Notes: generated from the sequence alone by a model not told the origin. 64,000 bases of DNA from Chryseobacterium panacisoli (GCF_008274625.1 NZ_VTRU01000005.1:62001-126000); one strand, 5' to 3'; shown: positions 49,293 through 58,751, counted from the first letter of the stretch. Translations and numbers: made by a program.

Positions 49293-49360
49293 TTGAGAAA
49301 ATGAATCACTATTTTCAGATCAATAAATGCTATTCTTTTGAAAACATCAGCTTTTAACAC

Positions 49361-49368
49361 TAAATTTG
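49361..49368 (+). promoter_or_regulatory. -7 promoter box (TAAATTTG) of the thioesterase/HMA-AraC unit
   Basis: Exact TAnnTTTG ending 21 bases before the ATG at 49390. Confidence 0.5.
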
Positions 49369-49389
49369 TGCTACAAACTATTAAAAGAT

Positions 49390-49785
49390 ATGAACTACCA
49401 TACAAGAAAATGGGTAAAACCAGAAGACTTAAATCCTAATCACTCTCTTTTCGGAGGAAGACTCCTTCAATGGATTGATGAAGAAGCTGCATTATATGCC
49501 ATTATCCAGTTGGAAAACACAAAAGTGGTGACCAAATTTATCTCAGAAATTAATTTCGTAAGTTCTGCTAAGCAGGGTGACATTATAGAAATAGGAATTG
49601 AGGCCACTCATTTTGGTTCCTCTTCTGTTACTTTAAGGTGTGATGTAAGAAATAAAATGACCCATCAAACCATTATTACTGTAGAAAAAATCGTAATGGT
49701 AAACCTTGATGCGGAAGGCAACCCTTCTCCTCACGGCAAAACCCAGATTGAATTTGTAAAAGACAGGTTAAACAACAGTCTATGA
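49390..49785 (+). CDS. hotdog-fold acyl-CoA thioesterase (YciA/BFIT type)
   Basis: A 131-residue protein. The hotdog helix and active-site motif are N-HSLFGGRLLQWIDEEAALYA, followed by strands VVTKFISEINFVSSAKQGDIIEIGIEATHFGSSSVTLRCDVRN and TIITVEKIVMVNLDAEGNPSPHG. Enzymes of this group hydrolyse acyl-CoA to free acid. The Asp of IDEEAA is the likely catalytic residue. Its stop overlaps the start of the HMA-AraC gene by four bases, so the two are coupled. Confidence 0.9.
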   Translation: MNYHTRKWVKPEDLNPNHSLFGGRLLQWIDEEAALYAIIQLENTKVVTKFISEINFVSSAKQGDIIEIGIEATHFGSSSVTLRCDVRNKMTHQTIITVEKIVMVNLDAEGNPSPHGKTQIEFVKDRLNNSL

Positions 49786-50342
49786 GAATTTTCATAAAAA
49801 ACATGGTTTGCAACAGATGCATTACGGCAGTAGAAAATATTTTCCGTAATGCAGATGTAAAAACAAGCTCTATTGTATTAGGTGCAGCAGAAACAGAAAC
49901 TGAAGTTTCTCCTGAAAAAATGCAGGCCATAGAAAAAGAATTGCTTGATACAGGTTTTGAAAGAATCATGGATTCTTCGCATCAGATTATTGAAAAAATC
50001 AAAAACCTGATCATCATAAAGATCAGCGACCTTGATATTGCTGAAGATTTTCTGCTTTCAGAATTTTTAAGTTCAAAACTCCATAAGGACTACAGTTCAC
50101 TTTCAAAAACATTTTCACAAAACGAAAATATCACCTTAGAACAGTTCTTCATTCTTCAGAAAATTGAAAAGGTAAAAGAACTTCTTCTCTACAATGAATT
50201 CAACCTTACTGAAATTGCCGGAAAGCTTGGCTATAAAAGCGTTCAGCATCTTTCTTCCCAATTCCGGAATATAACCGGCTTCACTCCTACTGAGTTCAAA
50301 AAACTCAAAGATCACAACCGCAAAGCACTTGACAATCTATAA
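49782..50342 (+). CDS. AraC-type regulator with HMA-like metal-binding N-terminus
   Basis: A 186-residue protein. The N-terminal 70 residues look like a heavy-metal-associated (HMA) domain: MRIFIKNMVCNRC has a MxCxxC-like motif with Cys10 and Cys13, followed by a beta-alpha-beta pattern ending in KELLDTGFE. Residues 115-178 form the C-terminal AraC helix-turn-helix (VKELLLYNEFNLTEIAGKLGYKSVQHLSSQFRNITGFTPTEFKKLK). A copper- or zinc-sensing regulator of the ATPase gene downstream is the natural reading, but it is inference. ATG overlaps the thioesterase stop. Confidence 0.85.
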   Translation: MRIFIKNMVCNRCITAVENIFRNADVKTSSIVLGAAETETEVSPEKMQAIEKELLDTGFERIMDSSHQIIEKIKNLIIIKISDLDIAEDFLLSEFLSSKLHKDYSSLSKTFSQNENITLEQFFILQKIEKVKELLLYNEFNLTEIAGKLGYKSVQHLSSQFRNITGFTPTEFKKLKDHNRKALDNL

Positions 50343-50460
50343 GTTTGAGTGTTTGAGCGTTTAGGGGTGAAGGAGTTAAATACTCCTATCACACTTATAA
50401 ACTCTCAAACTCTCACACCTTCTTACTCTTATACTCTCTAACCCTCAAACTCTTCCATTC
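50343..50460. repeat. inverted repeat of GTTTGAG/CTCAAAC units with inner hairpin
   Basis: GTTTGAG at 50343 and 50351 faces CTCAAAC at 50404 and 50444; between them AGGAGT-N5-ACTCCT (50371-50387) forms a tight hairpin. It may act as a terminator for the regulator gene or be a mobile intergenic element. No promoter for the ATPase is obvious in it. Confidence 0.4.
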
Positions 50461-50544
50461 CACCTAATTTTATAACTATTATCCTTAAATTTATAACAAC
50501 CTTAGCCTTCCGTTTTGGAAATTTGTAGTATAAATTTAAGAATC

Positions 50545-53409
50545 ATGGAACAACAGTATAAAATACTCGGAATGACCTGTTCCGGCTGCCAGAAAAAGAT
50601 TTCAAATCAACTGAACAGTGTTGAAGGTGTACAAGCCGATGTCAATCTGGAAAACAATACCGCAACCATTACTTCCGATCATGGAGTAAAACTTTCAGTG
50701 CTAAATGATGCTTTGGCAGAAATAGGAAAATACAGGCTTGAAGACCCGAATAATCCTGAGAAAGCCTTTGTAAAACCTCAGGACCGGGTATCACCATCTT
50801 CTGTATACTATTGTCCAATGGAATGCGAAGGAGATAAAGTATATTTCAAACAAGGTGAAAGATGCCCTGTCTGCAAAATGTACCTGGTTCCCATTGAAGA
50901 AAAACTGGCCAAAGACCCCAATCATAAGCCAGCCTTTTCTGCAACCAATCTTCCGGAAAACTTTAATGACAGTATCGGAAAATACTATTGCCCTATGTTT
51001 TGTGAAGGTGATAAAGTGTACGATGAAAAAGGAGACTGCCCGGTCTGCCACATGCATTTAGAACCGATCACTGAACAACTTATACAAAAAGCACATGCAC
51101 AACAGCATCAGTCTCACTCCCATGCTCATCATCATCATGATCACAACAGCCATAATCACGAAGCCCCCAAAGTAACTGAGGAAATGGCAGGTAGGTATTA
51201 CTGTCCTATGTATTGTGAAGGTGATAAAACCTATGATTCCAACGTAGGGTGTCCTGTCTGCGGTATGGATCTGGTAAAGTATCCGGAAAAGAAAACCGCA
51301 AAATATACATGTCCTATGCATCCGGAAATTATTCGTGATGAACCTGGAGACTGCCCGATCTGCGGAATGGATCTCGTAAGAATGCCGGACAGCAGTGATG
51401 ATGAAGAGGATGAAACATATAATATATTAAAGAGAAAGTTCATTACTTCACTGGCATTTACGATTCCGGTTTTCATCCTGTCAATGGGCGGAATGTTTAT
51501 CAGTTTTCCTTTTTCCCATCAGATTCAGGGATTTATTGAACTTGCATTAACTATTCCGGTCATGTTTTATTCCGGATGGTTCCTGTTGAAAAGGGGCTGG
51601 GTTTCTTTTAAAACATGGAATCTCAATATGTTCAGCCTTATTGCGCTGGGTGTGGCTGCTGCATTTATTTTCAGTATTGTAGCTTTAGTATTTCCGGATA
51701 TTATTCCGCATGAAATTCGCGGCCACAATCATGAAATTCCGTTATATTTTGAAGCAGTCTGTGTGATTTTAACCCTTGTTATTTTAGGCCAGTTAATGGA
51801 AGCCGCCGCTCATAAAAAAACAGGTAATGCCATCAAGGAACTCATGAATCTTTCACCGGACGAAGCCAACCTTATTATAAATGGTGAAGAAAAGAAAGTA
51901 CTGCTTTCTCAAGTGAAAATCGGAGATTTATTAAAAGTAAAACCAGGTGAAAAAATTCCCGTGGACGGAAAAATTACCGAGGGAAATTCTATCGTAGACG
52001 AAAGTATGATCACGGGTGAACCTGTTCCCGTTGAAAAGAATGTGGATGATAAAGTGTCGTCCGGAACAATAAATGGCAACCAGGTATTTATCATGAAAGC
52101 TGAAAAAGTAGGTGATGAAACACTGCTTTCACAGATCATTAAAATGGTGAATGAAGCCAGCCGAAGCAAAGCGCCCATCCAGAAACTTACCGACAAAGTT
52201 GCAAAAGTATTTGTTCCTGTTGTAATTCTTATTGCTGTACTTACTTTTATCCTGTGGCAGTTTTTCGGTCCGGAAGGAAAAAGAACCTTATTTGCATTCG
52301 TGAACGCTGTTGCTGTTTTAATTGTAGCATGTCCATGTGCCCTGGGACTGGCCACCCCCATGTCCTTAATGGTAGGAATCGGGAAAGGTGCCAAAAACGG
52401 GATTCTGATCAAAAATGCTGAAGCTCTTGAACAAATGAATAAAGTAAATGTTCTGATTACAGATAAAACAGGAACTTTAACGGAAGGAAAACCTTCTGTA
52501 GAATATATTGAAACAGCAGCCGGAGATCAGAAGCAGATTTTACAGCTGGCTTTTTCATTGAATCAAAACTCAGAACACCCGCTTTCCAATGCGGTCATAA
52601 AAAGAGCAAAAGATGAAAGTATAACTTCTGAAAAAGTGGATCAGTTTGAAAATATTTCAGGAAAAGGAGTAAAAGGAAATATTAATGGCAAAACAGCTTA
52701 TTTAGGAAATGAAAATCTGTTGATCTCACATCAGATCACTATTCCGGAAAGTTTAAAGCAAAAAGCTGTGCAAGTACAGTCAAAGGCACATACCATCTCT
52801 TATATCGCACAGGATCAGCACGTGCTTGGCTTCATAAGTTTTACAGATAAAATTAAAGAAAGCTCCAAAAAAGCAGTTAAACAGCTGATGAACGAAGGAA
52901 TTGATATTATTATGATGACCGGAGATAATGAGCATACAGCCAAAGCTGTCGCTGATGAATTAGGAATTAAACATTTCAAAGCCAATTGTCTTCCGGAAGA
53001 TAAACTGAACGAGGTAAAAAGACTGCAGCAACAAGGGAAGATCGTAGCCATGACCGGAGACGGAATCAATGATTCCCCTGCCCTTGCCCAGTCAAATGTA
53101 GGAATCGCTATGGGAACAGGAACAGATGTAGCTATTGAAAGCGCTGAGATTACTTTGTTAAAAGGAGATATTCTGGGTGTTGCAAAAGCTAAATTACTAA
53201 GTGAAAAGCTTCTCAAAAACATTAAAGAAAACCTATTCTTCGCTTTCATCTATAATGTACTGGGAGTTCCGATAGCGGCAGGATTATTGTATCCATTCTT
53301 TGGAATTCTGTTATCACCTATGATTGCAGCTGCAGCAATGAGCTTCAGTTCCCTGTCTGTGATTCTGAATTCATTGAGATTAAACTCGGTAAATCTGGAT
53401 ATAAAATAA
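50545..53409 (+). CDS. copA: P1B-type copper-transporting ATPase with four metal-binding repeats
   Basis: A 954-residue inner-membrane efflux pump. Residues 1-70 are an HMA domain (GMTCSGC, Cys12/Cys15). Four CPM-type heavy-metal-binding repeats follow at about 88-116, 147-175, 218-246 and 264-280 (YYCPMxCEGDK...CPVCxM), with a His-rich linker at 187-205 (SHSHAHHHHDH). The ATPase core has CPCALGLATP in the membrane, the phosphorylated Asp in DKTGTLTEG, HPLSN, and GDGINDSPALAQ. CPC indicates Cu(I). The start at 50545 is chosen because the HMA domain begins at once; the ten codons upstream do not fit. Confidence 0.95.
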   Translation: MEQQYKILGMTCSGCQKKISNQLNSVEGVQADVNLENNTATITSDHGVKLSVLNDALAEIGKYRLEDPNNPEKAFVKPQDRVSPSSVYYCPMECEGDKVYFKQGERCPVCKMYLVPIEEKLAKDPNHKPAFSATNLPENFNDSIGKYYCPMFCEGDKVYDEKGDCPVCHMHLEPITEQLIQKAHAQQHQSHSHAHHHHDHNSHNHEAPKVTEEMAGRYYCPMYCEGDKTYDSNVGCPVCGMDLVKYPEKKTAKYTCPMHPEIIRDEPGDCPICGMDLVRMPDSSDDEEDETYNILKRKFITSLAFTIPVFILSMGGMFISFPFSHQIQGFIELALTIPVMFYSGWFLLKRGWVSFKTWNLNMFSLIALGVAAAFIFSIVALVFPDIIPHEIRGHNHEIPLYFEAVCVILTLVILGQLMEAAAHKKTGNAIKELMNLSPDEANLIINGEEKKVLLSQVKIGDLLKVKPGEKIPVDGKITEGNSIVDESMITGEPVPVEKNVDDKVSSGTINGNQVFIMKAEKVGDETLLSQIIKMVNEASRSKAPIQKLTDKVAKVFVPVVILIAVLTFILWQFFGPEGKRTLFAFVNAVAVLIVACPCALGLATPMSLMVGIGKGAKNGILIKNAEALEQMNKVNVLITDKTGTLTEGKPSVEYIETAAGDQKQILQLAFSLNQNSEHPLSNAVIKRAKDESITSEKVDQFENISGKGVKGNINGKTAYLGNENLLISHQITIPESLKQKAVQVQSKAHTISYIAQDQHVLGFISFTDKIKESSKKAVKQLMNEGIDIIMMTGDNEHTAKAVADELGIKHFKANCLPEDKLNEVKRLQQQGKIVAMTGDGINDSPALAQSNVGIAMGTGTDVAIESAEITLLKGDILGVAKAKLLSEKLLKNIKENLFFAFIYNVLGVPIAAGLLYPFFGILLSPMIAAAAMSFSSLSVILNSLRLNSVNLDIK

Positions 53410-53413
53410 CATC

Positions 53414-54145
53414 ATGACAAAAGAAAATCTTTACATAGGGTGTTCAGGATTTTATAATAACGACTGGAAAGGGTCATTATATCCCGAAAATGCCCCAAGC
53501 AAAGATTTTCTTTCTTTATACTCAAAAACATTCAACGCAGTAGAAATTAATTCTACTTTTTATAGAAAACCTACATCAAAAACACTTTTGAAATGGTATG
53601 ATGAAACTCCCGGTTCTTTCAGGTTTTTCATTAAAATCCCAAAATCTATTACCCATCAAAACCGTCTTGAAAACTCAAAAGAAGACATAGCAGCATTCTG
53701 CAGTCATATCCACAGCCATCTGAAGGACAAACTCTCCGGATTTCTGTACCAACTTCCTCCATCCTTTAAAAATACTCCGGAAAATATAGAACGTATCATC
53801 AGTTCTATAGATCATACATTTCTGAATGTAATTGAATTCCGGCATAACTCATGGTGGCAAAAAGAAATCTTTGATCTGCTAAAAAGTCTGGGTATTGCTT
53901 TTTCCGGTGTAAGTTTTCCGGCTGATCTTCCTGAAGACTTGATTGTTAACCACCCTTCCATTCTCTATTACAGACTCCACGGAAAGCCTGTCCTTTACAA
54001 ATCCGAATACAGCGAGGCCTTTTTGAATGAACTTGCCGGAAAAATTAAAAACTCTCAGCAAACCGCTTTTATATTTTTTAATAATACCTGGGGAACAGCG
54101 GCCATTAAAAATTCTCTATACTTAAAAAGCATTTTAGAAAAATAA
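53414..54145 (+). CDS. DUF72 (YecE-like) protein
   Basis: A 243-residue TIM-barrel-like protein: opening YIGCSGFYNNDWKGSLYP, then FNAVEINSTFYRKPTSKTLLKWYDETPGSFRFFIKIPKSITHQ, and the C-terminal FIFFNNTWGTAAIKNSLYL. Function unknown. It begins four bases after the ATPase stop, so it is probably cotranscribed with it, although a metal role is not suggested. Confidence 0.9.
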   Translation: MTKENLYIGCSGFYNNDWKGSLYPENAPSKDFLSLYSKTFNAVEINSTFYRKPTSKTLLKWYDETPGSFRFFIKIPKSITHQNRLENSKEDIAAFCSHIHSHLKDKLSGFLYQLPPSFKNTPENIERIISSIDHTFLNVIEFRHNSWWQKEIFDLLKSLGIAFSGVSFPADLPEDLIVNHPSILYYRLHGKPVLYKSEYSEAFLNELAGKIKNSQQTAFIFFNNTWGTAAIKNSLYLKSILEK

Positions 54146-54439
54146 TTGTCTTTTATTGCAACAATTTGATGCTGCTCATAAAATAATTCCCTATTATATG
54201 AAGAATATTGAAACCTTAATAAAAATAGAGAAAACCTATTAGTTTCGCATTTATAAATGTTAAAGTTTAAATAAAAACAGGTTATAAATTTACAATGCAC
54301 CGAGTAATAGAAATACCCTTTAAAATAAAGTTCTTAAAATAAACTTAAAAAGAAAAAAGCTGTACAGCATGGCATGTAATTTGTTAACTTTCAACTGTTA
54401 TTTTTAACGATTTTTAACAATTTAAATTCCATTATCTTT

Positions 54440-55306
54440 ATGAGAAAAATTTTTGCGGGAAAGTCAACAAATAAGACTTTTCTCGGGATGTTTGCATTGA
54501 TGAGTGCAACTTCGGCTTTATTGTATAGCTGTAATTTTAAAAATGAAGTGAATAATGACCCCGTCGTCAGTTCACAAGAACATCCTTCCGCAGAAATTGT
54601 CCCTAAAATGGATGATGAAAGCGTAGATCCGGATAAAAGAGTGATCTACCTTACTTTCGATGACGGCCCCAATCAGGGAACCGAAAATCTTTTAAAAATT
54701 CTGGATAAAAGAAATGTTTGTGCAACCGCCTTTCTGGTAGGGAAACACGCCTATGGAAGCAAAAAACAGAAAGATGATTTACTGCTTCTGAAGCAAAACC
54801 CTCTTGTAGAACTGGCTAATCACAGCTTTAGCCATGCCCATAACAAATACACCGATTTTTATAAAAATGCGGAATTTGTAGTACACGATTTTGATATCGC
54901 CAAAGACAGCCTGAAGCTTACTGATAAAATAGCAAGAACTCCCGGAAGAAATATCTGGAGGCTCAACAATATTAATGTAACTGATATTAAAAGCTCTACT
55001 GCAGCTGCAGATGGTCTTAAAAAAGCAGGTTACAAGGTAATCGGCTGGGATCTTGAATGGAGACCTTCCCAGAAAATGACTTTAAAAGGAAGCCATGAAG
55101 CAATGATTAAGAAAGTGGACAGTATTTTCTTTAACGATCTTGAGAAAACTTCGAGACACCTTGTTTTCCTTACTCATGATCAATACCTCAGAGATACAGA
55201 TTCTATCAATGAGCTGGATCTGTTTATTGAAAAACTGCAGAAAAGCAACAAGTTTGTTTTCAGAAAGATTTCTCAGTATCCTAAGATCAATGAAGTCTTG
55301 AATTAA
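54440..55306 (+). CDS. polysaccharide deacetylase (CE4) lipoprotein
   Basis: A 288-residue envelope protein. A lipobox is at LLYSC (Cys31). The NodB-type CE4 domain has motif 1 TFDDGP (metal Asp), motif 2 HSFSH (two metal His), and RTPGRN for motif 3. Such enzymes remove N- or O-acetyl groups from glycans such as peptidoglycan or chitin oligomers. The target is unknown. It is separated from its neighbours by 295 bases upstream, in which no gene is seen, and 75 downstream. Confidence 0.9.
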   Translation: MRKIFAGKSTNKTFLGMFALMSATSALLYSCNFKNEVNNDPVVSSQEHPSAEIVPKMDDESVDPDKRVIYLTFDDGPNQGTENLLKILDKRNVCATAFLVGKHAYGSKKQKDDLLLLKQNPLVELANHSFSHAHNKYTDFYKNAEFVVHDFDIAKDSLKLTDKIARTPGRNIWRLNNINVTDIKSSTAAADGLKKAGYKVIGWDLEWRPSQKMTLKGSHEAMIKKVDSIFFNDLEKTSRHLVFLTHDQYLRDTDSINELDLFIEKLQKSNKFVFRKISQYPKINEVLN

Positions 55307-55381
55307 TTTTTGTTTGAAAAGGGCCATGTAAAATGTATTCATCGCTGGCAACTGTCAGGGAATTTTCGGAAATTTGCATCT

Positions 55382-56041
55382 ATGAGTATTAAAGAAAATT
55401 ATAAATCCATAAAAGATCAGCTGCCGTCCCATGTTCAGCTGGTTGCTGTTTCAAAAACACACCCTGTTTCTGCAGTACGGGAAGTATATGATCTGGGGCA
55501 AAGAGTTTTTGGAGAAAATAAGGTACAGGAACTGATGGAGAAATATCCTCTCCTTCCTCAGGATATTCAATGGCACCTTATCGGCCATTTGCAGACCAAT
55601 AAAGTAAAATACCTTGCACCTTTCATAGACACGATACAAAGTGTGGATTCTGAAAAATTATTAGCAGAAATCAACAAAGAATCAGGAAAAAACAATAGGG
55701 TAATTAAGGTTCTGCTGCAGGTAAAAATTGCGGCTGAGGAAAGTAAATTCGGGCTTGAAATCTCTGAAGCAAAAGATCTGTTTCAACAGTATGTAGAGAG
55801 TCAGTTTCCCAATGTTGAAATTACCGGCTTAATGGGAATGGCAACATTCACGGATGATGAGCAACAGATCAGAAATGAATTTTTAAAACTAAAGGGGCTT
55901 TTTGATGAATTAAATCAATTAAAAACACTGAATACATTATCAATGGGAATGAGTGATGATTTCCCGGCAGCTATTGAGTGTGGGGCTAACTCTGTGAGGG
56001 TTGGATCTGCGATTTTTGGAAGAAGAGACTATTCAAAATAG
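55382..56041 (+). CDS. YggS family PLP homeostasis protein
   Basis: A 219-residue alanine-racemase-fold protein: the PLP lysine is in VAVSKTHP, and IQWHLIGHLQTNKVKY, KFGLEISEA, LMGMATFTDD, LSMGMSDDFPAAIECGANSVRVGSAIFG follow. YggS proteins bind PLP and affect vitamin B6 and amino-acid homeostasis, without clear enzyme activity. The start at 55382 gives the usual length; the longer reading would add unrelated residues. Confidence 0.93.
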   Translation: MSIKENYKSIKDQLPSHVQLVAVSKTHPVSAVREVYDLGQRVFGENKVQELMEKYPLLPQDIQWHLIGHLQTNKVKYLAPFIDTIQSVDSEKLLAEINKESGKNNRVIKVLLQVKIAAEESKFGLEISEAKDLFQQYVESQFPNVEITGLMGMATFTDDEQQIRNEFLKLKGLFDELNQLKTLNTLSMGMSDDFPAAIECGANSVRVGSAIFGRRDYSK

Positions 56042-56084
56042 AATATTTAGGTACAGTTTTTGCTAATAATTGAAACAAAAAATT

Positions 56085-56092
56085 TAAATTTG
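56085..56092 (+). promoter_or_regulatory. -7 promoter box (TAAATTTG) of the NtrC-like gene, near-leaderless
   Basis: Exact TAnnTTTG ending five bases before the ATG at 56098, with a -33-type TTTG at 56059-56062 (22-base spacer). Transcription would start at or next to the ATG. Confidence 0.5.
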
Positions 56093-56097
56093 CAACT

Positions 56098-57282
56098 ATG
56101 CAAAAAATCCTTATAGTAGAAGACGAAAAAGCAATCTCGGGAGTACTTCACAGTATTCTTTCGGATGAACTAACCGATTATGAATTTGTTATCGCTGAAG
56201 ATGGCCTTGAAGGTTACAAACAGGTAGAAAAAGAAGATTTCGCATTGGTGATTTCTGATATTAAAATGCCTAAACTTTCAGGAACTGAACTTTTGAAGCA
56301 AAGTCTCGCATTAAAACCAGAAACTACTTTTATCATGATCTCAGGCCACGCAGACATTGATTCTGCTGTTTCCTGTTTGAAAGAGGGTGCATACGATTTT
56401 ATCTCCAAGCCAATTGATATCAACAGATTGATCACGAGTGTAAAAAACGCTTTGGTGAAGGAAACCCTGAAGAAAGAAAACAAAAATCTTCAGACTGAAA
56501 ACAAAACCTTAAAAAGAAAAGTAAATAAAAAATACCAGATGATCGGTGATTCTCCTGCTCTTCAAAAGATTCAGGATATGATCGAAAAAGTAGCCGCTTC
56601 GGATGCCAGAGTTCTGATTACAGGACCTAACGGTGCCGGAAAAGAATTGGTAGCCCACGCCATCCACAATCAAAGTGAACGTGCAAGAGGTCCTATGATA
56701 GAGGTAAACTGTGCTGCAATCCCATCTGAACTTATTGAATCTGAACTTTTCGGACACGTAAAAGGATCTTTTACAGGAGCTATTAAAGACAAGCAGGGAA
56801 AATTTGAACAGGCTAACGGTGGTACGATTTTCCTTGATGAGATTGGTGATATGAGTCTTATTGCTCAGGCTAAGGTATTGAGAGCGCTTCAGGAAAGCAA
56901 AGTTTCTCCTGTAGGAAGTGATAAAGAAATAAAAGTTGACGTAAGAGTAATTGCGGCAACCAATAAAAATATGCAGAAAGAAATTGAGGAAGGGAAATTC
57001 AGAGAAGACCTTTACCACAGACTTTCCGTTATTGAAATCTATGTTCCGCCATTGGATGACAGAAAAGAGGACATCAAATTGCTGGTTGAGCATTTCTCAG
57101 GTATGATTGCTGATGAGCATGGTACTGCTGTGAAAAAGTTTGATGATAAAGCTGTTGATGCTTTAAAATCTCTTTCATGGACTGGAAATATCAGGGAATT
57201 AAGGAATGTTGTGGAAAGATTGATTATTCTTGGTGGAAACACTGTTTCTGAAGGTGACGTTGCAAGTTTTGTAAGGAAATAA
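56098..57282 (+). CDS. sigma-54 activator-like response regulator lacking an HTH domain
   Basis: A 394-residue protein. Receiver domain 1-120 with phospho-acceptor Asp in VISDIKMP and SKPID; then an AAA+ sigma-54 interaction domain (about 145-385) with Walker A GPNGAGKE, Walker B GGTIFLDEIGD, the sigma-54 loop as GSFTGA (normally GAFTGA), and the arginine finger region REDLYHRL. It stops at GDVASFVRK, just after the AAA+ C-subdomain, with no Fis-type DNA-binding domain. It may act from solution or through a partner. No histidine kinase gene is next to it. Confidence 0.92.
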   Translation: MQKILIVEDEKAISGVLHSILSDELTDYEFVIAEDGLEGYKQVEKEDFALVISDIKMPKLSGTELLKQSLALKPETTFIMISGHADIDSAVSCLKEGAYDFISKPIDINRLITSVKNALVKETLKKENKNLQTENKTLKRKVNKKYQMIGDSPALQKIQDMIEKVAASDARVLITGPNGAGKELVAHAIHNQSERARGPMIEVNCAAIPSELIESELFGHVKGSFTGAIKDKQGKFEQANGGTIFLDEIGDMSLIAQAKVLRALQESKVSPVGSDKEIKVDVRVIAATNKNMQKEIEEGKFREDLYHRLSVIEIYVPPLDDRKEDIKLLVEHFSGMIADEHGTAVKKFDDKAVDALKSLSWTGNIRELRNVVERLIILGGNTVSEGDVASFVRK

Positions 57283-57304
57283 TAAAGCTATTATTTACGA
57301 TACT

Positions 57305-57342
57305 ATAAAAATTTGCAGTGTTCCACTGCAAATTTTTTTTTG
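57305..57342 (+). terminator. terminator of the NtrC-like gene
   Basis: A 12-base perfect stem (57309-57320 / 57324-57335, AAATTTGCAGTG) with loop TTC and a run of T's. Confidence 0.85.
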
Positions 57343-57381
57343 CCTTATTTGAATTATAAACTATATGAATCTTAAAATATT

Positions 57382-58743
57382 ATGAAATTTTTAAACAAAA
57401 ACTATACAAAAGAATGCCTGACTTTGGCTCTGCCTGTGATGCTTACCCAGGTGGGGCAGGTTTCGGTCAACTTATTCGATAATATTATTGTCGGAAAACT
57501 TTTGGGTGCTGATGCACTGGCATCCGTTTCATTGGGTAATGCTGTGTTTTTCTCCATATTTGTATTAGCGTTGGGCTTTTCATTTGCTATCCCGCCATTG
57601 GTTTCGGAAGCACATTCAAAACAGGATCATGCTACAATCAATTCTGTTTTCAGCCATGGATTCATCATCAACATGTCTGTTGGGGTGATTCTGATGGTTA
57701 TTTTACTTTTGGGAATGCCTCTACTCTATCACTCCGGGCAGCCGGCTAAGATTATTCCTGATACGGTAGGTTTCTTAAGTATAATGGTGGTCAGTATGAT
57801 CCCATTTATGGCATTTCAGACACTTCGTGAAGTTTCTGAAGGCTTATCCTATACCATTGGAGTTACCAAGGCAACCATTATTGCAAATGTTATCAATATT
57901 GCCTTAAATTATGTCTTTATCAAAGGACTTTGGGGAATTCCAGCGATGGGTGTACAGGGTTCTGCTCTGGCTACCTTGATTTCCAGAATTTTCATGGTTG
58001 TTTTCCTTTATTTTGTTTTGGTAAAAGAAGAAAAAACAAGACGTTATATCAAAGATTTCTCATTAAAAATTAAGGATTTCTCGAAGCAAATGTTTGATAA
58101 AATGGTGAAACTGGGGCTGCCTACAGCTTTACAGATGTTCTTTGAAGTAACAGCTTTCGCCGGAGCTGCATTTATCTGCGGATTAATCTCCGCTCATGAT
58201 ATTGCCTCTCACCAGATTGCATTAAGTATGGCCTCTTTCACTTTTAACTTATGTGTTGGGTTTAGTGTTGCTTCTACAGTAATGATCGGCAGAAAAGTGG
58301 GTGAACAGAATTTTGTGGAACTCAGAAAAGTTGGAATCAACAACCTGAAAATTGCCTTTATCTTCATGTGCATCTGTGGACTGGTATTTATTTTAGGAAG
58401 AAATATACTTCCGACTTTCTTCACGAAAAAAGAAGAGGTAGAGGTTATTATGCTTGCATCAAAACTAATGATTATTGCCGCACTGTTCCAGCTTTCTGAC
58501 GGAATCCAGGTAACAGCTTTAGGAATGTTGAGAGGGTTGCAGGATGTGAAAATCCCATCTATTTATACTTTTATCGCCTATTGGGTGATTACTATTCCTT
58601 TGGGATATTTCTTCTGTGTTACTTTGGAAATGGGCGCATTCGGAATGTGGATTGCACTCGGATTAGGATTAACAGTTTCCGCTGTTTTCCTGGTTAAACG
58701 ATTCCTGAATATGTCTGCAAAAAGAATTAAGCAGAATTCATAA
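57382..58743 (+). CDS. MATE family efflux transporter
   Basis: A 453-residue protein with 12 hydrophobic helices in two similar halves: ALPVMLTQVGQVSVNLFDNIIVGKLLGADALASVSLGNAVFF and LGLPTALQMFFEVTAFAGAAFICGLISAHDIASHQIAL. It resembles NorM-like cation-driven multidrug pumps. The substrate is unknown. A strong terminator follows. Confidence 0.93.
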   Translation: MKFLNKNYTKECLTLALPVMLTQVGQVSVNLFDNIIVGKLLGADALASVSLGNAVFFSIFVLALGFSFAIPPLVSEAHSKQDHATINSVFSHGFIINMSVGVILMVILLLGMPLLYHSGQPAKIIPDTVGFLSIMVVSMIPFMAFQTLREVSEGLSYTIGVTKATIIANVINIALNYVFIKGLWGIPAMGVQGSALATLISRIFMVVFLYFVLVKEEKTRRYIKDFSLKIKDFSKQMFDKMVKLGLPTALQMFFEVTAFAGAAFICGLISAHDIASHQIALSMASFTFNLCVGFSVASTVMIGRKVGEQNFVELRKVGINNLKIAFIFMCICGLVFILGRNILPTFFTKKEEVEVIMLASKLMIIAALFQLSDGIQVTALGMLRGLQDVKIPSIYTFIAYWVITIPLGYFFCVTLEMGAFGMWIALGLGLTVSAVFLVKRFLNMSAKRIKQNS

Positions 58744-58751
58744 AAGTAAAA

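Noticed and set aside
56509..57093. 194-codon minus-strand frame inside the NtrC-like gene
   Set aside because: Antisense to a complete AAA+ domain with all motifs; no independent promoter or domain.
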